Shown here in pieces: positions 26,096 to 34,621 of a stretch of DNA of 64,000 nucleotides. Origin of the DNA: Phytopseudomonas punonensis (GTDB lineage: Bacteria > Pseudomonadota > Gammaproteobacteria > Pseudomonadales > Pseudomonadaceae); the NCBI RefSeq assembly GCF_900142655.1, contig NZ_FRBQ01000003.1:312060-376059 (forward strand), written 5' to 3'. A program made the position numbers and the translations under genes. Numbering within the stretch: the stretch's first letter is position 1; each line of letters opens with the position of its first letter. The notes below the pieces were generated by a model. The model saw only the letters and a list, made by a program, of their open reading frames with translations, had not been told where the DNA came from and searched no databases.

Positions 26096-27331
26096 TCAGG
26101 CGCGCTCTATCTGTGCCGGTGTGCGGCGCATTAGCACTTCACCGTTGCGTACCGATACCAGGGCGTAACCCTGTGTACGGATCATCTCGTAATCGTCGGG
26201 CGCCGAGAGGATCAGCAGGTTGGCCGGACGACCCACTTCCACGCCGTAGCGCTCACCCAGGTGCAGGGTGCGGGCGCTGTTGTCAGTGATCAGGTCGAGG
26301 CTGCGCTTGAGGTCTTCGTAGCCAAGCATATGGCAGATATGCAGCCCGGCTTCGAGGACGCGCAGGATGTTGCCATTGCCCAGCGGATACCAGGGATCGA
26401 CGATGGAATCCTGGCCGAAGCAGATGTTCATGCCGGCGCGGTCGATCTCCGCCACACGAGTCAAGCCGCGGCGTTTCGGGTAGTTATCGAAACGGCCCTG
26501 CAGGTGAATGCTCTCGGTGGGGCAGGAGATGAAGTTGATCTTCGACTGCTTCAGCAGGCGAAACAGCTTGGAGCAGTAAGCGTTGTCGTAGGAGCCCATG
26601 GCGGTGGTGTGGCTGGCGGTGACCCGTTCGCCCATGCCGCGCACCCGGGCCTCTTCGGCCAGCACTTCGAGAAAGCGCGACTGCGGGTCGTCGGTTTCGT
26701 CGCAGTGCACGTCCACCAGGCAGCCGGTGCGCTCGGCCAGGTCCATCAGGAATTTGATAGAGCTGACGCCCTGATCACGGGTGTTCTCGAAGTGTGGAAT
26801 GCCGCCCACCACATCAGCACCCAGCGCCACAGCCTGCTCCATCAGCGTGCGACCACCCGCGTAGGACTCGATGCCCTCCTGAGGAAAGGCGACGATCTGC
26901 AGGTCGATCAGGTGACGGGTTTCCTCGCGCACCTCGATCATCGCTTTAAGCGCAGCCAGGGTCGGGTCGGTGACGTCGACGTGGGTGCGCACGTGCTGGA
27001 TACCGTGATCGACCAGCATGTCGATGGTCTTCTTGGCGCGGGTCTTGGTGTCTTCATGGGTGACGAGCGCCTTGCGCTCGGCCCAGCGCTCGATGCCCTC
27101 GAACAGCGTACCGCTCATGTTCCAGGCCGGCTCGCCGGCGGTCAGGGTGGCGTCGAGGTGAATGTGCGGCTCGACGAAGGGGGCGACCACCAGGTTGTTG
27201 GCGGCGTCGAGATCGCCTGCGCTGGCGCTGACCATCGCCGGCTGCTCGCTGATGGCGGCAATCTGCGAGCCGTCCAGGGCGATGTGGAAAAGACCTTCGC
27301 GGCCACGCAGGCGGGCGTTGACGATGTTCAT
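26096..27331 (-). CDS. codA: CodA, cytosine deaminase
   Basis: Cytoplasmic amidohydrolase that converts cytosine to uracil and ammonia for pyrimidine salvage. The 411 residues show metal ligands H56 and H58 (EPHIHLDA), then DVHCDETDD in the middle and CFGQDSIVDPW with the catalytic Asp. The chain is similar in size to E. coli CodA. It is the last gene of a codB-regulator-codA operon, and its ATG overlaps the stop of the regulator (ATGA). Confidence 0.95.
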   Translation of the reverse strand: MNIVNARLRGREGLFHIALDGSQIAAISEQPAMVSASAGDLDAANNLVVAPFVEPHIHLDATLTAGEPAWNMSGTLFEGIERWAERKALVTHEDTKTRAKKTIDMLVDHGIQHVRTHVDVTDPTLAALKAMIEVREETRHLIDLQIVAFPQEGIESYAGGRTLMEQAVALGADVVGGIPHFENTRDQGVSSIKFLMDLAERTGCLVDVHCDETDDPQSRFLEVLAEEARVRGMGERVTASHTTAMGSYDNAYCSKLFRLLKQSKINFISCPTESIHLQGRFDNYPKRRGLTRVAEIDRAGMNICFGQDSIVDPWYPLGNGNILRVLEAGLHICHMLGYEDLKRSLDLITDNSARTLHLGERYGVEVGRPANLLILSAPDDYEMIRTQGYALVSVRNGEVLMRRTPAQIERA

Positions 27332-28569
27332 GGGGTACTCCTTGGCAGGCTATGAGACGACAGGCGACGGATCAGCAGGGCGATGCTGATGTTCAGCCGG
27401 TCGTGAGGATCATCGAACGAGCAACCGGTCAGCGCTTCGATACGCTGTACACGGTAGCTCAGGGTGTTGCGGTGTACGCCGAGGCGTTGCGCGGCCAGGG
27501 CGAGGTTGGCGTTCTCGAAGAACCAGGCTTCCAGGGTTGGCATCAGCACCGGCTCGTGGCGTGAATCATCGCCGATCAGCGGACCCAGGGTACGCTCGAC
27601 GAAGCGCTCGAGCAGGCTGCGGTCGCGTATCGCGGCGAGCAGCTCGATCACGCCCAGTTCGTTGAAGCTGCACAGCCCCAAGCGTTCGGGAAAGGCCTGG
27701 GCAGCGACCAGTGCCTGACGGGCCTGACCGATCGCCCGGGCGAAGTGTTTGGGGGGATGATTGCCACTGCTCAGGCCGAGAAACAGGCGCTGCGGCTGAA
27801 GGCGTTCATCCAGCTCGCTGAGCAGGGCCATTAAGACTTTGCGGTTGCGTTGCTCGTCCTGGCTGCCAATGCAGGGCAGCAGGGCGATCCAGTGTTCGCC
27901 TTGGCTGATCAGCGGCAGGGCGTCGCCCAATTGTTGCAGGCACTGTTCGAGACGCTGCTGCAGGCACTGGCGGTTGTCGCGCAGCAGGCGCTCGCCGCTG
28001 GTCGCTGCCTCACCATCGAACAGTTGCTCGCTGTTCTGCAGGCGTAGCAGGGCGACCTGGCGCGGCACGCTCAGCGGCAAATCCAGGCTGGCAGCGCGCT
28101 GCAGCAGCACGTCCAGGGACTGGTAATCGCCTTCCAACAGTTGCTCCAGCACGTGCTGGCGCGAGCTGCCGATCATTTGCTGTTGCACCAGTGCCGTGCC
28201 GATGGCCTGGGTGACCACCACCATCTTCAGCCCGTAGGGCTGCTCCAGCAGCGGCAGACCCAGGCGCTCGGCCTCAGTGATCACCGCTGGCGGTATCGCC
28301 TGGATGAATTCGGCGCCGGTGAGGATCACCAGCCCTGCGGTGGCCCGCTCGACCGCCTGGCGCACGAGAAGCAGCAGGTTGGCTTCATCACGGGGATGGT
28401 TGATGCCGGTGACGAACACCAGCTCGCCGCCCATCACCCAGTCGGCGATATCCTCGTTCTCGGCCACATAGGGCCAGCGCACCGGATTATCCAGTGCCGC
28501 GTGGCCGGCGCGCAGACGCAGTTCCTGCAGGCCAGGCAAGGCGAGGACATCGGCAAGGCTCAGGGTCAT
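27328..28569 (-). CDS. PucR-family transcriptional regulator within the cytosine operon
   Basis: A 413-residue regulator. The N-terminal PucR domain (about 3-125) begins MTLSLADVLALPGLQELRLRAG. A GGDEF-like CdaR middle region follows, and a C-terminal PucR helix-turn-helix (about 350-400, LALAAQRLGVHRNTLSYRVQRIE). The start is ATG 28569, which overlaps the codB stop as ATGA; the longer open frame upstream is codB sequence in another frame. The position between permease and deaminase suggests it senses cytosine, another pyrimidine or nitrogen status, but the ligand is unknown. Confidence 0.88.
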   Translation of the reverse strand: MTLSLADVLALPGLQELRLRAGHAALDNPVRWPYVAENEDIADWVMGGELVFVTGINHPRDEANLLLLVRQAVERATAGLVILTGAEFIQAIPPAVITEAERLGLPLLEQPYGLKMVVVTQAIGTALVQQQMIGSSRQHVLEQLLEGDYQSLDVLLQRAASLDLPLSVPRQVALLRLQNSEQLFDGEAATSGERLLRDNRQCLQQRLEQCLQQLGDALPLISQGEHWIALLPCIGSQDEQRNRKVLMALLSELDERLQPQRLFLGLSSGNHPPKHFARAIGQARQALVAAQAFPERLGLCSFNELGVIELLAAIRDRSLLERFVERTLGPLIGDDSRHEPVLMPTLEAWFFENANLALAAQRLGVHRNTLSYRVQRIEALTGCSFDDPHDRLNISIALLIRRLSSHSLPRSTP

Positions 28570-29837
28570 GCGCGAGCGACCTGGCCACGGGTGGCGAAGA
28601 CTTTTTTCGCTTCGAACAGAACGATGTACGCCAACGCGGCGACGGCGATACCGACCAGCGGCGCGACCCAGGGCGACAGGTAGGCGCACAGCGCGCCGGT
28701 GCCGTAGGCGCCGAGGCCGACCCAGTTGAATTTCGGCAGGCGGGCTTCGGCGAGCAGCGGGTAGCGGCTCTTATGGCCGTAGAAGTAGTCCGCCATGATC
28801 ACGCCACCAATTGGCGGGATGATCGAGCCGAGCAGGATCAGGAAGGGAATCAGCATTTCGTACATACCGCCGATGGCCAACAGGGTGCCGATGCCGGCGC
28901 CCGCGATCGTTACCGTCTTGCGGCGCTCGGTGCGCAGCAGGTTGCAGCCAGCGGCGGCGAAGTTGTAGATGGTGTTGTCCTGGGTGGTCCACAGGTTGAG
29001 GAACAGCATCACCACGGCTGCCATGGACAGGCCTTGCAGCACCAGCACTTCGACGATGTCCGGTTGCTGGTAGACGATGGCGCCGTAGGCGCCGGCGACG
29101 ATCATCAGGCCGTTGCCGATGAAGAAACCGAACAGGCTCGACAGCACCGCAACGCGGCCGCTCTTGGCAAAGCGGGTCCAGTTGGTGGCTTGCGTCGCGC
29201 CGCTGACGAAGGTACCGAACACCAGGGTGATGGCCACGCTCATGCTCATGGTCTCCTTGGGTTCGACCGCCAGCAGGCCAGCCAGGCCGCCGATGTCACG
29301 GGTGGCGATCCACAGTGAGACGACCAGCAGCACCAACATAGCCGGCACGGCGATGCGCGAAAGCAGGTCCAGACCTTTGTAGCCGATGAAAGCGGTGAGG
29401 CAGAAACCGAAGCCGAAAATCACCATCAGCGGGATAGTCAGGCCTTCGGGTAGGCCGAGAATCTTCACCAGCACGATGGCGATGGTCGCCGTGCCCCAGG
29501 CGTACCACCCGATCTGGGTGAATCCGAGCAGCACGTCGGAGAGCTTGCTGCCCACTTCGCCGAAGCAGAAACGCCCCATCAGCACCGAGTTGAGGCCGCT
29601 GCGGCAGGCGATCAGGCCAAGAATGGCGGCGTAGGTGCCGAGTAGCAGGTTGCCGACCACCGCGGCCCAGATCAGCGTCTTGAAATCGAACGCCATGCCG
29701 ATCTTACCGCCGGCGAACATGGTGGCAGTGAAGAAGGTGAAGCCGAACAGCAGGATGGTGGTGGAGAACAGCCCCTTGCGTGCGCCGGCCGGCACTTCGC
29801 TCAAGGGGTAGTCGCTATCGGTAGTGGGGTGAGTCAT
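28566..29837 (-). CDS. codB: CodB, cytosine permease
   Basis: Inner-membrane importer of cytosine (NCS1 family) that supplies CodA. The 423 residues have about 12 hydrophobic spans. Typical features are GFTFFTATMFAGGKIG near the N-terminus, GWYAWGTATIA and TTQDNTIYNFAAAGCN. The ATG at 29837 has GGAG 8 bases upstream; the frame continues to 29936 without family similarity. It is first of three genes. A perfect palindrome lies about 105-125 bases upstream. Confidence 0.93.
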   Translation of the reverse strand: MTHPTTDSDYPLSEVPAGARKGLFSTTILLFGFTFFTATMFAGGKIGMAFDFKTLIWAAVVGNLLLGTYAAILGLIACRSGLNSVLMGRFCFGEVGSKLSDVLLGFTQIGWYAWGTATIAIVLVKILGLPEGLTIPLMVIFGFGFCLTAFIGYKGLDLLSRIAVPAMLVLLVVSLWIATRDIGGLAGLLAVEPKETMSMSVAITLVFGTFVSGATQATNWTRFAKSGRVAVLSSLFGFFIGNGLMIVAGAYGAIVYQQPDIVEVLVLQGLSMAAVVMLFLNLWTTQDNTIYNFAAAGCNLLRTERRKTVTIAGAGIGTLLAIGGMYEMLIPFLILLGSIIPPIGGVIMADYFYGHKSRYPLLAEARLPKFNWVGLGAYGTGALCAYLSPWVAPLVGIAVAALAYIVLFEAKKVFATRGQVARA

Positions 29838-29942
29838 TGCCAGGCTCCACAAGGTTAGGGAAGTCATGGCTATAGCAGGCGACGTGCCAACTGATCGGTT
29901 CGGCAGCACGTACAGAGCGGGTTGTGCGATGTGCACAATGAG

Positions 29943-29961
29943 AAAAGCTTTTTAAGCTTTT
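29943..29961. promoter_or_regulatory. Perfect inverted repeat, candidate operator of the cod operon
   Basis: AAAAGCTT, TTT, AAGCTTTT: two 8-base arms around 3 bases, in the codB promoter region. It could be the site of the PucR-type regulator encoded in the operon. It is not placed like a terminator of any gene. Confidence 0.45.
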
Positions 29962-30097
29962 ATGCGGATTATCGTTGTGTGAAATGAACAGGTTTGACCT
30001 GTCTTGGTGCGATGCCGACAGGGCATGCACCAAGAGGTCACGGGGCGACTCAATACGCTTTTGCCTGCTATTTGGCGGGTGCAGCCGTTCGCTATAT

Positions 30098-30173
30098 GTA
30101 GGGTGGATGACGCTCTTTTCATCCACCATTGCGATCGCAGAGCGGTGGACGGATGAGGCGTCGTCCACCCTAC
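30098..30173. repeat. GTAGGGTGGA...TCCACCCTAC palindromic repeat
   Basis: It has the same outer arms as the element at 26003-26079, with internal GGATGACG...CATCCACC and GGTGGACG...CGTCCACC pairs. It lies downstream of the DUF1993 gene. Confidence 0.7.
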
Positions 30174-30235
30174 GACGGGCCGCTTGCGCCTTGTAGCAGT
30201 GGCTTCACAGGGGTTACAGAAGACCGCGAGAGCGC

Positions 30236-30742
30236 TCAGCGGGTGCCGAGGAAGTCGCGCTTGCCCAGTTCCACGCCATTGTGACGCAGGATTGCGTAGG
30301 TGGTGGTGATGTGGAAGTACAGGTTCGGCAGCACGTGATCGAGCAGAAAGGCCTGGCCCTGAAAGTGGGTTTCCTTGTCTCGGCGCTTGAGGGTCACGGT
30401 GCGGTCTTCGCTACCGTCGAGCTGCGCGGCGCTGATGCCCTGCACGAACTCCAGCGTCTTGGCAATGCGCGCTTGCAGGTCGGCGAAGCTGGTTTCGTCA
30501 TCGGCATGGCTCGGCGCTTCGACGCCGGCCAGCAGGGCAGCGCCAGCTTTGACGGTGTCGCAGGCGATCTGCACCTGGCGGCTCAGCGGGAACATATCCG
30601 GCGCCAGGCGTGAGCCGAGCAGCACGCTCTGTTCGATCTTGCGGGTTTCGGCGTTGGCCGCAGCGATGCCGAGAATGGTCGACAGATTGGTCAGCTGACG
30701 GGTGAATACCGGGATGGAAATGGAATGCATGGACAGGGACAT
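30236..30742 (-). CDS. DUF1993 family protein
   Basis: A 168-residue soluble protein, predicted all-helical, with no signal peptide. The pattern SIPVFTRQLTNLSTIL near the start, SRLAPDMFPLSRQVQIACDT in the middle, and FQGQAFLLDHVLPNLYFHITTTYAILRHNGVELGKRDFLG at the end identifies DUF1993, a DinB-like fold of unknown role. The ATG at 30742 has GGAG 6 bases upstream. It is transcribed in the same direction as phaJ1, but 154 bases with hairpins lie between. Confidence 0.88.
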   Translation of the reverse strand: MSLSMHSISIPVFTRQLTNLSTILGIAAANAETRKIEQSVLLGSRLAPDMFPLSRQVQIACDTVKAGAALLAGVEAPSHADDETSFADLQARIAKTLEFVQGISAAQLDGSEDRTVTLKRRDKETHFQGQAFLLDHVLPNLYFHITTTYAILRHNGVELGKRDFLGTR

Positions 30743-30797
30743 GGTGTGCTCCAGTGGAAGACGGGGAGGCGCAGGCCGAAGGACCGTTGCCTGATAA

Positions 30798-30889
30798 CCG
30801 TAGGATGGGTTTCCCCCTTCCTACGGGGTGACAGGAACCGAGCAGGCGCTTGAAAAACTCAAGCCATGGCAACGCAGGTAGTTTTTCAA
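30798..30889. repeat. Two hairpins between phaJ1 and the DUF1993 gene
   Basis: CCGTAGGA (30798-30805) pairs with TCCTACGG (30819-30826). TTGAAAAACT (30850-30859) pairs with AGTTTTTCAA (30880-30889). The second, read on the minus strand, lies 8 bases after the phaJ1 stop and may serve as its terminator. Confidence 0.55.
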
Positions 30890-30896
30890 CAACCTG

Positions 30897-31367
30897 TTAA
30901 CCGATGCTGATCGGCGGCAGGGTCGCCAGCTCGACAGTAAAGGCTTTACGTGGCGCGATGATTTCAGCTTCGCCGTCGACCACCAGTTCTTCGTTCTGGT
31001 TGAACACGCGGGTGGCGATGCGTACGCGGAATTTCGGCAGTTTCTCGAGAATTTCCAGGCGCACGGTCAGGGTGTCGCCGAGTTTGACCGGCTTCTGGAA
31101 GCTCATCTGCTGGCCTACGTAGATGGTGCCGGGGCCGGGCAGGGTGCAGGCCACGGCGGCGCTGATCAGTGCGCCGCTGAACATGCCGTGGGCGATGCGC
31201 TCCTTGAACATGGTGGTGGCAGCGTATTCGGCGTCCAGGTGTACCGGGTTGTGGTCACCGGAAACGGCGGCGAACAGCAGGATGTCGCGTTCTTCCACGG
31301 TCTTGCTGTAGGTAGCGGTCTGGCCGACTTCGAGGGCTTCGTAAGGCGTGTTGCTGCTTTGCGTCAT
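30897..31367 (-). CDS. phaJ1: PhaJ-type (R)-specific enoyl-CoA hydratase (MaoC family)
   Basis: Hot-dog-fold hydratase that turns trans-2-enoyl-CoA from beta-oxidation into (R)-3-hydroxyacyl-CoA, a precursor for polyhydroxyalkanoate. The 156 residues carry the catalytic motif SGDHNPVHLD (D38, H43) and match the MaoC/PhaJ pattern ERIAHGMFSGALISAAV. The place next to the hydrolase and fadD genes fits PhaJ1 of P. aeruginosa and P. putida. Its ATG overlaps the stop of the hydrolase gene (ATGA). Confidence 0.87.
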   Translation of the reverse strand: MTQSSNTPYEALEVGQTATYSKTVEERDILLFAAVSGDHNPVHLDAEYAATTMFKERIAHGMFSGALISAAVACTLPGPGTIYVGQQMSFQKPVKLGDTLTVRLEILEKLPKFRVRIATRVFNQNEELVVDGEAEIIAPRKAFTVELATLPPISIG

Positions 31368-32326
31368 GGATGGGGTTCCTGAGAATGTAATGGTCGCTGC
31401 TGGGGCTGCGAGAGCGTCTGTTCCAGCCAGTCGATCAGGTCGCGGGTGACCTCGTCACGGTTCAGCTCGTTGAGTAGTTCGTGGCGGGCCTGTGAATAGC
31501 ATTTGAGTGTCGTGCGGGTATGTCCTGCTTGAGCCAGCGCGTTGGCCAGGCGTTGCAGGCCATTGCCCTGGCTGACCGGGTCGCTGTCGCCGCCGATGAT
31601 CAGAATCGGCAACTGCGGCGCAATTTGCTTCAACGCGGCCTGCGGCGTGATCTGCTGCAGGCCATGCAGCAGGTCGAGCCACAACCCGTTGGTACAACGG
31701 AAACCGCACAAAGGGTCAGCAATGTAACGGTCGACTTCCTCGCTGTCACGGCTCAGCCAGTCGAACGGCGTGCGTACAGGCTTGAAAGCCTTGTTGAAGG
31801 TGCCGAACGACAGCCACTCGATCAGCGCGCTGCGCCCGGTCGCACCCTGGCGCCAGCGCTCGAAACGGGCGACCAGTGCGGCGGCCTGGTACGCGCTGAG
31901 CCTGCCGTAATTGGAGCCGCCAAGAATGGCGCCCTGCACGCTGCTGCTGTGGTGCATCAGGTACGCGATGGCGATAAAGCTGCCCATGCTGTGTCCGAGC
32001 AGGAAAATCGGCGTGTGCGGCCGCTGGTGGCGAATATGGTGGTTGAGCGTGGACAGGTCGCCGACCACATGGCCCCAGCCATTTTCATCGGCAAACTGGC
32101 CAAGCAGGCCATGCTGCGCGGTTTGCCCATGGCCGCGCTGGTCGATCGCGTAGAACTCGAAACCTGCAGCTACCAGCGCCTCAGCGAAACGGGCATAGCG
32201 GCCGCTGTGTTCGGCCATGCCATGGGCGAGCATCACCACTGCCTTGGGCTCGTGCGCGGGGCACCAGTGGTTGGCGTACAGAGGCACGCCATCACTGCTG
32301 TCGAGCCAGAAGCTGCGGTGCTGCAT
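31364..32326 (-). CDS. Alpha/beta hydrolase, lysophospholipase / monoacylglycerol lipase-like
   Basis: A 320-residue hydrolase of the S33 type. The nucleophile elbow is GHSMGS, an oxyanion HG is in MLAHGMAEHSGRY, and acid and His residues lie near GGDSDPV and ARHELLNE. No signal peptide is seen, so it is probably cytoplasmic. The ATG at 32326 has AAGGGA 6 bases upstream. It is translationally coupled to phaJ1 and divergent from fadD2, so a role in releasing fatty acids for activation and beta-oxidation is a fair inference. Confidence 0.87.
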   Translation of the reverse strand: MQHRSFWLDSSDGVPLYANHWCPAHEPKAVVMLAHGMAEHSGRYARFAEALVAAGFEFYAIDQRGHGQTAQHGLLGQFADENGWGHVVGDLSTLNHHIRHQRPHTPIFLLGHSMGSFIAIAYLMHHSSSVQGAILGGSNYGRLSAYQAAALVARFERWRQGATGRSALIEWLSFGTFNKAFKPVRTPFDWLSRDSEEVDRYIADPLCGFRCTNGLWLDLLHGLQQITPQAALKQIAPQLPILIIGGDSDPVSQGNGLQRLANALAQAGHTRTTLKCYSQARHELLNELNRDEVTRDLIDWLEQTLSQPQQRPLHSQEPHP

Positions 32327-32437
32327 GGCGATTCCCTTGAGCCTGCGAATGCTCTGCATTGTAGACCCTGCAGGTACTGAAATTCACGGTATTGATTGTG
32401 GCTTTGCCAGGCTGTGGCCGGCTGCTAAGTTCGTCCG

Positions 32438-32449
32438 GGTGATATCACC
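32438..32449. promoter_or_regulatory. Palindrome GGTGATATCACC upstream of fadD2
   Basis: A perfect 12-base palindrome, 24 bases before the fadD2 ATG, in the fadD2/hydrolase divergent region. Its position, near the start of the transcript, would suit a repressor. It does not match the known PsrA pattern (GAAAC...GTTTC type). Confidence 0.4.
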
Positions 32450-32473
32450 GTCGGAAAACAAGGGATAACAACA

Positions 32474-34183
32474 ATGCAGCCCGATTTCTGGAACGACAAA
32501 CGCGCCCCCGGCGTGGCCAACGACATCGACATGACGGCTTATCAGTCGGTGCTCGAGGTGTTCGAACGCTCCTGCAAGACCTTCGCCGACCGGCCCGCAT
32601 TCAGCAATCTGGGCAGAACGCTGACCTACGGCGAGCTGGACAAACTGTCCGGCGCGTTTGCCGCCTACCTGCAGAAGCACACCAACCTCAAGCCCGGCGA
32701 CCGCATCGCCGTGCAGATGCCCAATGTGCTGCAGTACCCGATTGCCGTGTTCGGGGCGATGCGTGCTGGGCTGATCGTGGTCAACACCAACCCGCTGTAT
32801 ACCTCCCGCGAAATGCGCCATCAGTTCAAGGACGCCGGGGTGCGTGCCCTGGTGTACCTGAACATGTTCGGCAAACTGGTGCAGGAAGTGCTGCCCGACA
32901 GCGAGATCGAATACCTGATCGAAGCGCGCATGGGCGATATGCTGCCTACGCTCAAGGGCTGGCTCATCAACACCGTGGTGAATAAGGTCAAGAAGATGGT
33001 GCCTCCCTACTATCTGCCCCAGGCGCTGTCGTTCAAACAGGTGCTTCGCGATGGCGCTAGCCTTACGGCGCGCCCGCTCACCGCCGGCCAGGACGATATC
33101 GCCGTGCTGCAGTACACAGGCGGCACCACCGGCGTGGCCAAGGGCACCATGCTTACCCACGCAAACCTGATCGCCAACATGCTGCAGGCCAATGCCTGCA
33201 TGTTGCAGCACGGCCCCGATGGCACGCCGCTGATGAAGCCCGGTCAAGAAGTGATGATCGCGCCGCTGCCGCTGTACCACATCTATGCCTTCACCATGAA
33301 TTGCATGTGCATGATGGTCAACGGCAACCACAACGTGCTGATCACCAACCCACGCGATATCCCCGGTTTCGTCAAGGAACTGGGCAAGTGGCAGTTTTCC
33401 GCACTGCTGGGTCTCAACACCCTGTTCGTGGCACTGATGGATCACCCGGATTTCGACAAGCTCGACTTCAGCCACCTCAAAGTCACCAACTCAGGCGGCA
33501 CGGCGCTGGTCAAGACCACCGCCGAGCGCTGGAAACACCTGACCGGCTGCACAGTGGTGGAAGGCTACGGGCTCACCGAAACCTCGCCAATCGCCAGCGC
33601 CAACCCCAGTGGCGACTTGGCGCGCTTGGGCACCGTCGGCATTCCGGTGCCGGGCACGGCGTTCAAGGTCATCGATGATGACGGCAACGAGCTGCCGCTG
33701 GGCGAGCGGGGCGAGCTGTGCATCAAGGGCCCACAGGTGATGAAGGGTTACTGGAATCGTCCCGACGCCACCGCCGAGGTGCTGGACGCTGAAGGCTGGT
33801 TCAAGTCCGGCGACATCGCGGTAATCGACGAAGACGGATTCGTGCGGATCGTCGACCGCAAGAAGGACATGATCATTGTCTCTGGCTTCAACGTGTACCC
33901 TAACGAGATCGAGGACGTGGTGATGGCCCACAGCAAGGTGGCCAGTTGTGCAGCCATCGGTGTGCCGGACGAAAAATCCGGGGAGGCGGTGAAGCTATTC
34001 GTGGTCAAGCGCGATGAGAGCCTCACCGCCGAAGAGCTCAAGGCCTACTGCAAGGAGAACTTCACCGGCTACAAAGTGCCGCGGCATATCGTTTTCCGCG
34101 ACTCCCTGCCCATGACCAACGTTGGCAAGATCCTACGCCGCGAGCTGCGCGACGAAGAGTTGAAGAAGCTTGGCAGGACTTAG
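32474..34183 (+). CDS. fadD2: FadD2, long-chain fatty acid-CoA ligase
   Basis: ATP- and CoA-dependent activation of fatty acids, at the inner face of the membrane. The 569 residues show the AMP-binding P-loop YTGGTTGVAKG (about 214-224), EGYGLTETSP in the middle, GWFKSGDIAVIDEDG, and the FadD signature DRKKDMIIVSGFNVYPNE. It is paralogous to the next gene over its full length. The N-terminus MQPDFWNDKRAPGV and the gene order match FadD2 of P. aeruginosa. AAGGG lies 9 bases before the ATG, and a terminator follows. Confidence 0.93.
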   Translation: MQPDFWNDKRAPGVANDIDMTAYQSVLEVFERSCKTFADRPAFSNLGRTLTYGELDKLSGAFAAYLQKHTNLKPGDRIAVQMPNVLQYPIAVFGAMRAGLIVVNTNPLYTSREMRHQFKDAGVRALVYLNMFGKLVQEVLPDSEIEYLIEARMGDMLPTLKGWLINTVVNKVKKMVPPYYLPQALSFKQVLRDGASLTARPLTAGQDDIAVLQYTGGTTGVAKGTMLTHANLIANMLQANACMLQHGPDGTPLMKPGQEVMIAPLPLYHIYAFTMNCMCMMVNGNHNVLITNPRDIPGFVKELGKWQFSALLGLNTLFVALMDHPDFDKLDFSHLKVTNSGGTALVKTTAERWKHLTGCTVVEGYGLTETSPIASANPSGDLARLGTVGIPVPGTAFKVIDDDGNELPLGERGELCIKGPQVMKGYWNRPDATAEVLDAEGWFKSGDIAVIDEDGFVRIVDRKKDMIIVSGFNVYPNEIEDVVMAHSKVASCAAIGVPDEKSGEAVKLFVVKRDESLTAEELKAYCKENFTGYKVPRHIVFRDSLPMTNVGKILRRELRDEELKKLGRT

Positions 34184-34207
34184 TCAGCGGCATGACTCAA
34201 CCACGAG

Positions 34208-34230
34208 GGCCCTGCATTGCGGGGCCTTTT
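34208..34230 (+). terminator. Rho-independent terminator after fadD2
   Basis: GGCCCTGC, ATT, GCGGGGCC followed by TTTT, 24 bases after the fadD2 stop. This implies fadD1 has its own promoter. Confidence 0.8.
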
Positions 34231-34621
34231 GCTTCGTGGCAGATAGCGTCGTCTCAAATTCGTAGCCTGGCTACAAAAGCTTGTATTGCCGTCACGACGC
34301 GCCGCCTTCCAGGTTTTACATCACTTCTCCCATTGCCAATCCGAACCGGCAAAAAAGGCCGCAGGCGTCTATCATGGGCGTTGCCTGTCAGCTGACGATG
34401 AATTCTGCCCGTCAATCAGCGGCAGTAAAATGCTTTGTGACTTATTCTTTTATATCGGTCACTTTCAATACTGATCGGCCTTTTCGAGCTCTGGTCGGTA
34501 TCTGGCAACTCTGCTACTCTCGGCCCCGCTTTGCGCCTCACAGAGGCGAACTGCCAGGCATACATACAACAAACAACCGCATACGCGGTGAAGACAAGCT
34601 GTTGCTTAGGAGTGGGTGTCC
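34231..34621. other. fadD2-fadD1 intergenic region
   Basis: No gene is seen in these 391 bases. A short perfect palindrome GTAGCCTGGCTAC lies at 34262-34274, which looks like the fused ends of the repeat at 36383-36452. The stretch around 34430-34480 is AT-rich and is the likely place for the fadD1 promoter, but no convincing -35/-10 pair could be fixed by eye. Confidence 0.5.

Larger units (their letters stand above)
29838..30235. other. Intergenic region upstream of codB (398 bases)
   Basis: No gene is seen. The half next to codB is AT-rich and must hold its promoter; it contains the palindrome at 29943-29961. The far half holds the repeat at 30098-30173, near the end of the DUF1993 gene. 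Confidence 0.6.

Noticed and set aside
34501-34515. Sigma-54-like TGGCAACTCTGCT upstream of fadD1
   Set aside because: The GG and GC elements are separated by 7 rather than 10 bases, so it does not fit a -24/-12 promoter.
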